Shown here one piece after another: positions 11,635-22,475 of a stretch of 64,000 nucleotides of DNA. The notes beneath the pieces were generated by a model. It did not search any database and was not told the origin of the DNA. It worked only from the letters and a program-made list of their open reading frames with translations. A program made the translations under genes and the position numbers. Within the stretch, counting starts at the first letter, position 1, and the number at the start of each line of letters is the position of its first letter. Source of the stretch: Adineta vaga (taxonomy: Eukaryota; Rotifera); NCBI GenBank assembly GCA_021613535.1, contig CP075494.1:4154001-4218000 (forward strand), in the 5' to 3' direction.

Positions 11635-14321
11635 ATGAATGATGACATGAAAGAAAATATTGTCTTAAAACGAACTAGACAAGCCGATTTCAATGTTAAA
11701 CATGACTTATCATTAACAAGAACCAATTGCGAACAGTTAACACTCGTGTGGTTAAATAGTCATACATGCTTACTAATGAATCTTATATTGATGATATTCA
11801 TTTAACAAAAGAAATCTTACGTAAATTTAATGATTATGTCGTTATGTTTGATAAAGAATCGGAATGTCTTACTTATATCAATTCAATTGAAAATGAAACA
11901 ATTCTTTTAATTGTAGCTGGTTCATGTGCAACAACCCATCTTCTCGTTGCATTACATACATTACAACAAGTTGATTGAATTCTTATTTTCTGTCAGAATA
12001 AAATCAAGTATGAAGAACTTTTAAAGAAAGATTATTATAAACTTATGGGTATATTTAATGAACAAATAAGTCTTGCATTGAGTATTAAACTTGCTATCGA
12101 ACTTGTCGATAGACAATCGACTATATTTTCTCTATACAAAATGCGGATAAACAAAAATCAATGCGTGATTTAAGTCGAGAAGTTGGCTCATTTATCTTTC
12201 TTCAACTTGTTAAACAAGTTATTAAACAAATGTTAATCAAGAATGATTCAACTGAGGAAAGTAAACAAGAAATGATCGATAAATGTCGTTTATATTATAG
12301 ACGAAATCCGAATGAATTGAAAAAAATTGATGAATTTGAAAAATATTATACACCTGATCAAGCTATTAAATGGTATACTCGAGATTCATTCATATATAAA
12401 CTGGTTAATAAAGCTTTACGAACCGAAGATATTGATGCATTGTATACATATCGATTTTATATTGTTGATCTTTGCACATGTTTAGCCGAGAATTGTCGAA
12501 TATTACGAGAACTCTCATCACATGTCCGTGTCTTTCGAGGTATGAAAATGTCCAAAGGTGGACTTCAACAATTTCAAGAAAGTATTGGTCATCACATTTT
12601 TGTCAATGGTTATTTTTCCACAAGTCGACAAAGATCCGTAGCTGAAATATATGCAGGAATAAAGGAACAAAATCATTTAGCATCAACTTCAAATATTTTG
12701 GAACCTGTCATATTTGTTATTGATATGGATTTAGATGCTTATCCTGATATAGTCCTTGCAGATGTAAGACATCTTAGTTCGTTTAACGACGAAGAGGAAG
12801 TACTTTTCGATCTTGGTACTGTATTTGAAATGAAATCCTTTGATTATGATGCTGAAAATTGTTATTGGATATGCCATATGAAAGCAAGTGATAAAGGTGG
12901 TGTTATAGCCAAAGAGTATCTTGATTTCAAACAGGCTGAATTGAATAAATCAGTGGATATAGAAATTGTATTTAGTGATTTATTACATGATATGGGTGAA
13001 TGGTTGAAATCTATTGCCTATTTTCAACGACTTGTTCTTCGTCGAACTCATGATCCACAACTTCATCTTGGTATTGCACGATCATATGATTCACTCAATA
13101 GAACTGATCTAGCTTTATCACATTTAAAACAAGCATATAGTTTAGCTATGGAAACTAATAATCAATGGCGTTCACTTGCAGCTAAAATTTGTCACTATAC
13201 TTGTCGAGTCTGTTATTCATGCAATAATTTTGTCGATGCTCTCGATTATAATAAGAAAGAACTTGGGTTATAGTATCAAGCTGGTGAAAAAGAAATTCAA
13301 GCAGGTATTGCGCTGACATTGGTCAGTGCTTGTTTGATATATTTCTTGAAATGTGAACCGGATATAAGTTTAGAATATATTCAACAAACGTTGCAAATTT
13401 TCGACAAGATATATTCATTTGATCGTCCTATTTGATCATCCTGATAAAATTACTTCATTTTGTTATATGTCACATTCATTGTATCTTAAAGGAGAATATG
13501 CAAACGCATTGAAATATATTCTTGATGGCATGACAATGCATGAAAAAATTCTTCCCAAAGATCACCCACAACTTTCGGTTGATATTACTTGTATTGGTAA
13601 ACTATTATACAAACAAGGAAAGCATGCTGAAGCTCTTCAACGACTTCGTTATGCAGCCGACACATACGGAAGACGTATGACAGACAATAATCGAACATAT
13701 GCCGTTATTCTTAATAATATAGGCAAAACGCTCTATCGATTGAATAGATTGGATGAATCTTGTACATATTACACTAAGGCGTTACAGTTTATTAAAAATC
13801 TATATTCAACAACATCATTAGATCATGCTGATTTAGCATATACATGGAAAAATATAGGTGAAATTCATATGGCAAGAAATGAGGCTACTGTAGCACTGGT
13901 ATTGTTTGAAAAAGCTCGAGATATGTATAGACGTTTGTTTTCTCTTCATGGTGACCATCGTGATATTGCCAAATGTTGGTATCTTATAGCCCAGACTCAT
14001 GTTATACTAGAGAATGATGCTGATGCATCGAATGCATTTGAAACTGCAATGCGGATGTGGAAAAACAAATTATCGAAATATCATCCTGATATGGCACTTT
14101 GCCATCGAGCAATGGGTGAATTTTATGCAGGTAGAGGAAATAATGTCAAGCAAGCAATTGAACATTTTCATGCAGCACTATTCATCTATGAAATGCAATT
14201 GGAAATAAACTGTATAGAACTACAATTCATACGAAACAAACTGACCGATCTCAGAAATCAACAAAAGAAAGACGTTTTTAAGAAATTAATTCATATTTCA
14301 GTTGAAAACTGGAGGAAATAA
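11635..14321 (+). pseudogene. TPR-repeat mono-ADP-ribosyltransferase, multiply broken
   Basis: Bdelloid-type protein: N-terminal domain, ART catalytic domain and tetratricopeptide repeats. ATG 11635 opens with TNCEQLTLVWLN. The frame then shifts (11751-11766), meets TGA at 11976-11978, shifts again near 12130, and runs through the ART domain to TAG at 13271-13273. It shifts once more at a 13-bp duplication (13418-13443) and ends at 14321. The ART core is seen: VRVFRGM (Arg), NGYFSTSRQRS (Ser-Thr-Ser) and FNDEEEVLF (ExE pair), the R-S-E class that transfers ADP-ribose from NAD to arginine. TPRs follow (SLYLKGEYANALKYILDG, IGKLLYKQGKHAEALQRL and others). Five independent lesions make a working full-length product unlikely, although the ART domain itself is uninterrupted (12161-12960). 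Confidence 0.85.
13418..13443 (+). repeat. 13-bp imperfect tandem duplication inside the TPR-ART pseudogene
   Basis: TTTGATCGTCCTA (13418-13430) is followed directly by TTTGATCATCCTG (13431-13443), with 2 differences. The extra 13 bp shifts the frame by one and exactly links the upstream frame (..SFDRP) to the downstream TPR frame (..FDHPDKITSF). Confidence 0.8.
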
Positions 14322-14513
14322 ATAAATGAAGGATTTCTATTCAATTGCTTCTATATATCAATGCTTTGTGAATAATTTGAATGATGTCTATTTCACAAAA
14401 GATATTATTTCTGAAAAAGTCTTACACAAATCATACATACTCGTACAATGACAGGCATTGCTTTTTGTTTTTTTTAATTTTATTTGAGATTTTATGCAAA
14501 AGAAGCATTATTT

Positions 14514-15075
14514 CTATCTATTTTCGACTTCGACAATAATATCGGTATTGTAACAATAAACCAGCAACAGTGCTGCAGCTCTGTTTTCATCAGAATCATC
14601 TGTGATAAATTGTAGGAAAAAGAGAATTTTACCCACAAAGTAGAACACACCACCCATTCCAGCAAAAATTGAAATAAAAATGGCTTGAACATTAGTTCAA
14701 TTCGATGACAATACGTCTACCTAGGAAAGAAATTGTTCGTTGTTGTCGATAAATGTTCTTTTCTGTTGAAGAAAATACGAAGCCAATAATGTCTGATCTG
14801 TCTTTGCAATAACATTAGCAAAATACATACAAGATCCACAAATGAAAAGAAGACCACCAAATAAGTAGAATGTACCATGTAATTAAATGAGGATAATCTA
14901 GAAGATTTTCATGCAAATCTTCGACAGGTATATCTTTTTCTATTGATTCGAAAAATATATGACAAAAAAGGGGCGGGATTGAAACGACGAGATCAGTAAT
15001 TGCCTCTTTTTCGAACTTCGATACCTCATGTAAAAATAACGTAATATGAGCGAAGCAATCGTATTTTTTACGAAA
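14514..15075 (-). pseudogene. YrhK-like membrane protein remnant
   Basis: Reading the minus strand, protein-like segments appear in order but in different frames: KFEKEAITDLVVSIPP..VEDLHENLLDYPH, then a hydrophobic LHGTFYLFGGLLFICGSCMY, then RRIVIELN, then a second hydrophobic QAIFISIFAGMGGVFYFVGK ending in NTDIIVEVENR-stop at 14514. Two hairpin-like membrane units with GG-LLFxxGS resemble YrhK-domain proteins. At least three single-base frame changes separate the segments, and no ATG is seen at the start. The family name is tentative; that this is a decayed membrane-protein gene is more secure. Confidence 0.35.
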
Positions 15076-15413
15076 CTATATGGATTGTTACAACCTTCAT
15101 CGTTAGATAGAGCAAATTAAATTTTGTAAGATTTTATATTCCGCTTGTTGATGTTGATAATCGAAGCTAATATTTGGAAATCTACGTGTGATTTAGTTAT
15201 TGTTCATACAAAAGGAAAAATGAACAATTTATACTCGTAATTTTTCTTTCGAAAGTATTCATTGAGTAAATAGATTCGGAAGAAAGAACGAGTCATTTTG
15301 TTATCGTATCGAAAGTATGTTGTGATGCATGAATGAATATAGTTACATCGCACATGTTGGATTCTTTTTCTTTTCCTTCAATAAACATATACTGTATTAC
15401 ATTATTTAAAAAA

Positions 15414-15686
15414 ATGGTTGCTGACTACGAACAACCAAAAAACAGTTGCTATGAAACACACACAAATGCTTCAATACTCGCATCGGAAATTCCAATGAGA
15501 AGAAATACGGATTTTTTATCACAATTAAACGATTCATTAGAAGAAAGATTAACATCGAAATCACAAAAACCACTGCCACAACCATTAGATTATATCATTT
15601 GGTCTAGTTTATTAACAATTTTTAGTATATTGATTTTTGGTTTTGTTGTTACTGTAATTTTAATTGCTCTATACAAAGGATTGTGA
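15414..15686 (+). CDS. Small single-pass membrane protein
   Basis: About 90 aa from ATG 15414, which has a good initiation context (AAAAAAATGG). An upstream in-frame ATG at 15354 is weaker and an ATG-like start at 15333 is also open. A polar N-terminal half (SQLNDSLEERLTSKSQKP) precedes one clear membrane segment (TIFSILIFGFVVTVILIALY) next to the C-terminus, so it looks tail-anchored. TTAATAAATA follows the stop. No family recognised. Confidence 0.5.
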   Translation: MVADYEQPKNSCYETHTNASILASEIPMRRNTDFLSQLNDSLEERLTSKSQKPLPQPLDYIIWSSLLTIFSILIFGFVVTVILIALYKGL

Positions 15687-16119
15687 TTTAATGTTAATAA
15701 ATACACCACTTTAAGATAGTTGAAGGATGCAAATATAAATCTTACACTTTAATTATTAAACCGATTTTTTCAACGCTCAATGTTCTATTTGCCTAGAAAT
15801 TTCCTGATATTTTTCTGCAGTTTTTATCTCGTTTGCAGAATATTTTGCCTACGCAACATGTTTAATACATAGTCGAGATTTGAATCAACATTTTTCTGTT
15901 TTGACGATCTAAGAGCACGTTCTCCGCGACGGATGGCGACAAAAGTCAAATTTATCTTGTAATCTATCTAACTACAAACTTTGATAATTCATATAATCGT
16001 ATGAAGTCAAATGATTTGAGATCTCTTTTCTTCATACATCTGTATGTCACTTTGCTGACTAAGTTAAGATAAATTGTAAGTGGTGCCATCAATTCACAAC
16101 TTTGACGATAATATTACAG

Positions 16120-19030
16120 ATGCTAATACTGTTGAAAATATGCTCGATTGGTATTCTTTTGCCCTTCTCCTTTCGATTGGTTAATGGATATCATTTCCTC
16201 GGCGGTTCAATGACATGGAAGGTTTGATTGAAATTCAAAATTTTTTCTATCAATGTTTCTCTTTGTTTAGCCACGACATTTTCAACCGAAGCATTCCGAT
16301 TGGGTTAGTATTGATTTGGTACAACGATATGTATGGAAACAGCATGGACGAGAGTATTGCAATGATTGATCACGATATTGGCCACAGTATATAGGACATT
16401 ATCAAAAAGTAAAATGTCTGTCAGTGAACTGTCCGATAGATTATTATCCTACAATAAGCAGTCCATGCATAGCTTACAGCGAGCAGCATAAGTGGGGTGC
16501 CAGTGAGAAACGTAATTGGATTATAATTAAAAAGAACGCGTCATTTGAAATTGGTTTCCAAGGTATAGATTAGTATTTTCCTTCGATTACTCTGATGACT
16601 ATTAGTTTTTGTTCAAGAACCTGAATGGAGTAATGAATTGAACAAACATGAACCTTTGGCTGGATCTATTTCAACTTTCATTTCAACCATTCCTCGATCA
16701 AATGGTAAGATATCTGTTCAAAAAATTATTAGGAAGCCGATTGAGTTCATATTTCTGTTCATCAAAGTAATTTGAATACACCACCATCGACAATAATGCC
16801 GTTGATTCAGCACGTACGTTTGCATACTGTCTGGTCGTGGAAAATTCCTGTAGTTGATGAAGATGGTGATCTTGTACGGTGTCGATGGGCTAATTCAGCC
16901 CATGTGAATGAATGTGGAGAGTTCGATATTTTCTTCTAGATTTACTTTTGAAAATATCTTTTTCTGCTTTTGATAGTGTTTGCCGTCCACCACGAAATGC
17001 GCATTTGGACGGGGATCATTGTATTCTCAATTACACTGCAATGGAACAGAAATCTATAGTAATCGCAATAAAAATCGAAGATTTTGAACGGAACTCACCA
17101 CAAAAAAGTCTCTCAAGCACATCCTTACAATGCATAATCAGAGTTTCCTCAAAACCTATAAATTGTAGCCAACGTATGTTTTTGTATTACATTACAAATG
17201 TCTTATTTTGAGGATATTTGCAGCTCCTCAGTATGTGAATCAATCGAGAAATGATTCTACAGTGAACATATTTGAATGTGAGACATGGCGTGATCAGGTA
17301 CAGTTTTCCACGAGTTGCGAAAATGTCCATATAGAAGATGTTCAAACCATTAAACCATCAGGTAAAAGTTCATATTATTTCTGGAATTGTAATTACTTTA
17401 TAAATTTCTCTTTGATGCAGATATGATTATCAAAACTGCACAAGAAACTTCTAGTAGTCATTTGCATACAGTTAATATCACATGGACACTAATTTATGAA
17501 GACTTGGGTGGACATTCAGTATGCTTTCAGCCTGTAAGAATGTGTTTTGTTGAGAATCGAATGATAAATAATCATTTTGAGAAATTGCAGCTAGACAGTA
17601 TTGGACAATATGGCTCTTTTACATGTATTCAGTATTTAGTGATTGGTAATAACACGCTATGGAGGATGTCAGTAACTCATCGAATGATTTCATCACTGGT
17701 GATCTTCATAACTAACCATTTGATACATTGCAGAAAAGATCTGCGTATTATTTAGGAAGTATGATACCAGTTGGTCTAGTTAATTCAAATCAGAGTCTTT
17801 GGACATTCCAATATGGCCGGGTAATGAATTTGGTCGGATCAGTCGGATGCCTCTATTCGTTTTTATGCTGTATTGACGCACAACGAAGTCTATAAGATCA
17901 ATGTTCGAACAAATCTGACAGCTTTGAATCAATCAGAAACATTCTTTACATTTTCCACACATTTCAAATGGATTGAAGTAAGAGATCTTGCGCTTTTTCT
18001 ACAATAATCAAATCTATTTCTATAGGATGAGCAATACTATATTCTCTTCGACACGTATTGATACGTTCTTTTGTCGAATACATTGATTTAAAGGAATATA
18101 TTTTCTAGAGGTGTCTTGGTAGATAAAACACGATGTGGGCTAGTAAGCCGAGCAGTTCATGAACCATCTTTCTGGATATTTGAAATATTGTCTAAAAACA
18201 AGAGTAAGTTCATTCCATTTGACAAGTTTTTCGTCGATAAAAAATAAGTATTAATCAATAATTGTTATATAGGTACGAAGAGATCTTTATTCTTTGTTGC
18301 ACCTATATGTGAAGTTGGATCAGAATGTGATGTTTTCAAAAAATATTGTTCTCACGGAAATCCATGTCAAAATGGTGGTACTTGTGAAAATCGAAATACC
18401 CTGCTATACCGATACCGTTGTGCATGTTTACCAGACTTCAATGGTACCCATTATGAAATCGATAATCGACCATGTCATCCAAATTCTTGTTTGAACTATG
18501 GTCAATAATTATTTTTCTTGATCTTCTTTTCATTATTCTTCCTTATCTTTTGCAGGTAGTTGTTATTCCACATCGAGCACAACATTTAATTGTTTGTGTC
18601 CAGCACCTTGGGAAGGCCGTTTCTGTGAGACGAAAATCAATTATTGTCATGGTATAACTTGTCAAAATAGAGGAGTCTGTCAATCATTAACGAATAACTC
18701 GATTTGTAAATGTCTTGGTGATCATTATTATTATGGACGATATTGGGAGTTTACTACTACAAAGATTATTATCTACAAAGTTATTGCGAAATCATTTGCT
18801 TATGTGCTGTCATTGCTATGGCTGTTGTTGCTATTCTTGTTGTCGTTATGGATATATTGAAATACGGATTTGGTATTGATCCCGTGCATGAAGAACGTGA
18901 AAAACTTCGACAAGAGAGACGAGCGAAAAGACGTCACTTTTTAGTACGAAGGTATGGCTTTGTGAACAAAGTGGACGAATCACATGTTGCATCAGCTTCA
19001 TTTTCAGTCGCCATTGAAACGATCGCTTGA
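16120..19030 (+). pseudogene. Multi-exon EGF-domain type I membrane protein, broken
   Basis: ATG 16120 gives a signal peptide (LLKICSIGILLPFSFRLVNG) and the ectodomain motif YHFLGGSMTWK. About ten exons follow, with short introns (16222-16270; 17534-17590 is 57 nt; others similar). At least three EGF-like units lie near 18340-18720 (NPCQNGGTCENR, CLCPAPWEGRFCET, GITCQNRGVCQS). Then come a transmembrane helix and a conserved cytoplasmic tail (MDILKYGFGIDPVHEERE) ending at TGA 19028-19030. Lesions seen: in-frame TGA at 16367-16369, a frame mismatch at the exon start near 16758, a frameshift near 17825-17850, and a one-base shift at about 18812 inside the TM segment. Several independent lesions argue for a true pseudogene. 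An extracellular binding role is inferred from architecture only. Confidence 0.75.
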
Positions 19031-19408
19031 ATTTTTCTCGTCTATTGATGATAATATTTGACAATAAAATACGTTACAAAATGAAATAGAAAGTTTCATG
19101 TTATAAATATAGGAGGTGACAAAAACGTTCGCATTTTGAACAAAAAGAGACTGTGAGTGAAAGTGAGATATACGCATACTGTTAAGAAGATATTTCAACT
19201 GAATATAACGTAACAGTAAGATAAGGGAGACATACTCTTTCGCATTTGTGATGTAAGTGAAGAACACACAAAAAAGAAAATGTTCTTTGCTTTCTTTCCT
19301 TTTTCCTTTTTCGTTCTCTCTTCATTTCAATGTTGAATAACGAGATGAAGTAAAAAAAAGCATCTGTCGTTATTTGTGTTCGTCATATAACGTAGTAAAA
19401 AAATAAGT

Positions 19409-20971
19409 ATGTCCGTCATTCGTGTGTTTCCAGAATCACATCTGAAAGATTCATCTGATCCTCATCATGTTCCATTATCTATATTGGATTCAACTGTCGG
19501 CCATTTTGCTCCTACCTGTGCTACATGGATATATAATCCACCAATAGATGGCTATGGAATATCAACACAACAACTCGTACTTGCCTTAGAGAAAAGTCTG
19601 AACGTATATCCTCATTGGGCTGGTCAGCTTCAATTCATGCCTTACAAACCAAATGAAGATCATACTCATCGTTTTGGACGTTTGAGCATTCTTTACGGTA
19701 CCAAGTCAGATCCAGGCGTCGAGGTAGTTATCATACATCGTCCAGAAACAATCTCATCTTTCGTACCTAGTGCAACGGAACGTGAAACAGGTCTTGGATG
19801 GTGGAATGCTGAAGAAGCACCTTTGATAGAACTAGTACCAAATTCTTCTTTCCTCGCGTTACATGATCTCATCCATTATGAAGGTTTACCAGCAATGTTG
19901 GTTCAACTCACAACCTTCGAATGCGGTAGTTTATCTATTTCAATAAAACTTGCACATCCATTGGCAGACGCTCAAACATTAATCGGTTTCGCGCATAACT
20001 GGGCAGCTATCACTCGCGCTTTAATTACAGGCAACTCGTTACCTTCATTAAATGTCGTTTTTGAGCCTCGACGGTTAGATCAAGCTGCAGCTGGCAACAT
20101 CGATGCATCCAATCCAAATCCTACATTGATTAAAATTGCTCGCGATCTTCCTTTACATCGCTACGACCGATGGGCTTCATCAGATGGATGTCCTTCGTTT
20201 ATGACAGAAGCCACCAAAGTTCCACTTGGCCTGGATATTAGTAATATAATACTTGAAAATCCGTTACCTTGGTCAGAATGGGATGTCAGTGCGCCAGTGT
20301 CTCATTATCTTATAAGTTTTACTGTTGATGAAGTAAAAGCGATGTGGGAAGAAGCTTCATTAAATTCAGACGTACAAATCAGTCGTCTTGATGCACTTCT
20401 GGCACATATTTGGATTCTTATTATTCGAGCACGAGAACTAGTATACGATCAACAACCCATCTATCTTAATGTAACACTTGGAGTTCGACCTCGACTATCT
20501 CCTCCTCTTCCCGAAAATTTTGTTGGTTCACCGATTATCCTTGCTAAAGTTTTCACTGTTGGTCTACAGCCTATCGGCAAAATAGCTCTATCCATCCGTT
20601 CTATTCTCTCTAAATTCAATTCAATGAATATAGGTGCCATGTTGCATGATTTAGCTTTTGAAATTAGTCCTCATCGAATATGGAATGCCTTCCTTGGTCT
20701 ACGAAATACTATTGTTACTTCTTGGTTGCGTTTGGAAACATATGAAATAGATTTTGGGATGGGTCTGCCGAGATTTGTGGATGCTTTTATGCCTAGTGTG
20801 GATGGTTGTGTGCATCTCATGGAGAACGGAAATACAAATGATGCGAAGAAAAAGAATTGGTATGACGAGACAGTGAGCGTGTCTTTACATCTTAGAACGA
20901 ACATAATGAACAAGTTACTTAATGATCCGGATCTTCGAAAATATAGGAAAAACTCTCATGAAGCAATATAA
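19409..20971 (+). CDS. BAHD-type acyltransferase (PF02458 family)
   Basis: A single-exon, intact 520-aa enzyme. BAHD enzymes transfer acyl groups from acyl-CoA to alcohols or amines and are typical of plants and fungi. Both signature motifs are visible: HxxxD as HPLAD at residues 183-187 (catalytic His) and the structural DFGWG as DFGMG at 448-452. Also seen are an N-terminal PLSILD, the mid-protein LDALLAHIW helix, and VRPRLSPPLPENFVGSPI (family: NxRxRxxPPLPxxYxGN). No signal peptide, so probably cytosolic. ATG 19409 follows an A-rich leader, and AATAAA-like signals follow the stop near 21018. Lack of introns plus this taxonomic spread suggests horizontal acquisition. The substrate cannot be told. 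Confidence 0.85.
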   Translation: MSVIRVFPESHLKDSSDPHHVPLSILDSTVGHFAPTCATWIYNPPIDGYGISTQQLVLALEKSLNVYPHWAGQLQFMPYKPNEDHTHRFGRLSILYGTKSDPGVEVVIIHRPETISSFVPSATERETGLGWWNAEEAPLIELVPNSSFLALHDLIHYEGLPAMLVQLTTFECGSLSISIKLAHPLADAQTLIGFAHNWAAITRALITGNSLPSLNVVFEPRRLDQAAAGNIDASNPNPTLIKIARDLPLHRYDRWASSDGCPSFMTEATKVPLGLDISNIILENPLPWSEWDVSAPVSHYLISFTVDEVKAMWEEASLNSDVQISRLDALLAHIWILIIRARELVYDQQPIYLNVTLGVRPRLSPPLPENFVGSPIILAKVFTVGLQPIGKIALSIRSILSKFNSMNIGAMLHDLAFEISPHRIWNAFLGLRNTIVTSWLRLETYEIDFGMGLPRFVDAFMPSVDGCVHLMENGNTNDAKKKNWYDETVSVSLHLRTNIMNKLLNDPDLRKYRKNSHEAI

Positions 20972-21172
20972 CGAGTATCTTATTGATAGGTTGTCTTTGA
21001 TACAAGTTATTGTTTAAATAAATAATAAAAACGGGATATTTCGTAGCATAACGTAAAGTAAGTAGATGATGACAAAAGAAAATGATAAACGATCACAAAC
21101 AACAATAATAAAAGAAATAAAACTCCACACCCATTATATTATACAAGTATAAATATTGACTTTTGATTTCAT

Positions 21173-21958
21173 TCATACAAAAACGATATATAACTTTGGA
21201 AATATAGTTATCTGAATAAATAGAAGTGTTATGCAAATTGTATTTTTTCTAGCTTGATTTGTTTGTTGATTTGAACAATTCCATCCTTTCGGAGGAATGA
21301 AGATGGCTGGATCAAATTCTTCGACGACAACAGTATAATTTGTAAACCACAAATATTGATAGACATCGAAGAATGGTTGAGGTAATGTATGTTGATAAAT
21401 GAGACGTCCGTCAGCAGCATCTGTATCAGTAAACCAAGTGACAACATCAGTCGCACAATTCCATCGATAAGCTTTCGTTGTTTGATAGTAGAGTGTCGCA
21501 TTATATGAACATAATTCTGCAATCCAATTTTGTGAGAGTGTAGTAGGTTTTCCTGGATATGTAACACAGAATATTCCATTTTGTGTAACATTAGCATAGT
21601 ACTGATACATGTTGGAAGGAGCTGATGAAGCAAAAAGTGTATCATAGGGTGAAGGAAATGTTCCAGCAAAATAGAGATCATCAGCTCGAAATTTCTGATT
21701 GATCGAATCAATGATCTGATATAAAATACCAGAACCAGCTGGTAAATTACTTGTCATATTGATAAATTGAAAATGTGCAGTTGCTGTCCATCTTGGCGGA
21801 TATACAGGAGGATTAGGAGGTGTATCTTCTATATAAGGTACACTTGCCCGTCCGAATGACAAATCACGAATGAATCCATCCATGAGACAGTCGATTTTTC
21901 TCCATTTGAACATGAAGATGAACAAGAAAAAAATAATCTTTATGGATTGCAAATACAT
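21173..21958 (-). CDS. Secreted or GPI-type glycoprotein of unknown function
   Basis: 261 aa from ATG 21958. The N-terminus (MYLQSIKIIFFLFIFMF) is a signal peptide. The body starts with PPRWTATAHFQFINMT and has several N-glycosylation sites and scattered Cys (NGIFCVTYPGKP, IAELCSYNATLYYQTT, KAYRWNCATDVVTW). The C-terminus is hydrophobic (NTICITLLFIQITIFPKLYI), as in GPI-anchored or tail-anchored proteins. The pattern PPxW..F, then a glycine/tyrosine segment and late Trp/Cys resembles secreted proteins found across protists and invertebrates, but I cannot name the family. Confidence 0.6.
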   Translation of the reverse strand: MYLQSIKIIFFLFIFMFKWRKIDCLMDGFIRDLSFGRASVPYIEDTPPNPPVYPPRWTATAHFQFINMTSNLPAGSGILYQIIDSINQKFRADDLYFAGTFPSPYDTLFASSAPSNMYQYYANVTQNGIFCVTYPGKPTTLSQNWIAELCSYNATLYYQTTKAYRWNCATDVVTWFTDTDAADGRLIYQHTLPQPFFDVYQYLWFTNYTVVVEEFDPAIFIPPKGWNCSNQQTNQARKNTICITLLFIQITIFPKLYIVFV

Positions 21959-22475
21959 TTTGTTAAAATCTACTATTGCTTATGAAATTCAGAAGACTAC
22001 ATGAGAAGGTCGTTTTATTTGTTGATAGTGAGATATTCTTGTACAAATAGTATGCGATACTGATAAGTAAAAGAAAATGTTCTCGTATTGAATCATAAGG
22101 ACAAATAGAATAAATGATAATGTTAAATAAGATAATGTCGATGAGGTGAGCGAGAAAGAGTGATGCATTAATTCATACCCACACCCATACCATGTTTATT
22201 GAATAAAAATAAAGAAAATCAAGAGCGAGATTAGTAAAAAATTTCCAGAATACTGCAAATGAATTAAAAATGAGAGCGTTTTAAAAACACATATAACTAC
22301 GAGATAGACAATATGATAAAAGCAGTTTTACTAAATACATTGTGTCCAGGATTGAAAGAAGATTGAGTAGAACAAAAAAAAATAGAAAATAGAAAAGTAT
22401 GGTCTGTTGATTCCATCTTATGAATTGTTGAATTGTTTTGTTTTCAGTTCACACTAAAAAGAATTCATTAAAAAT
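21959..22475. other. Spacer with one telomere-like motif
   Basis: No gene seen. ATACCCACACCCATACC near 22176-22192 is the complement of GGTGTGGGT-type sequence. A short last exon of the saposin gene (acceptor ..CTTTTTAG near 22453) is possible here. Confidence 0.35.
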
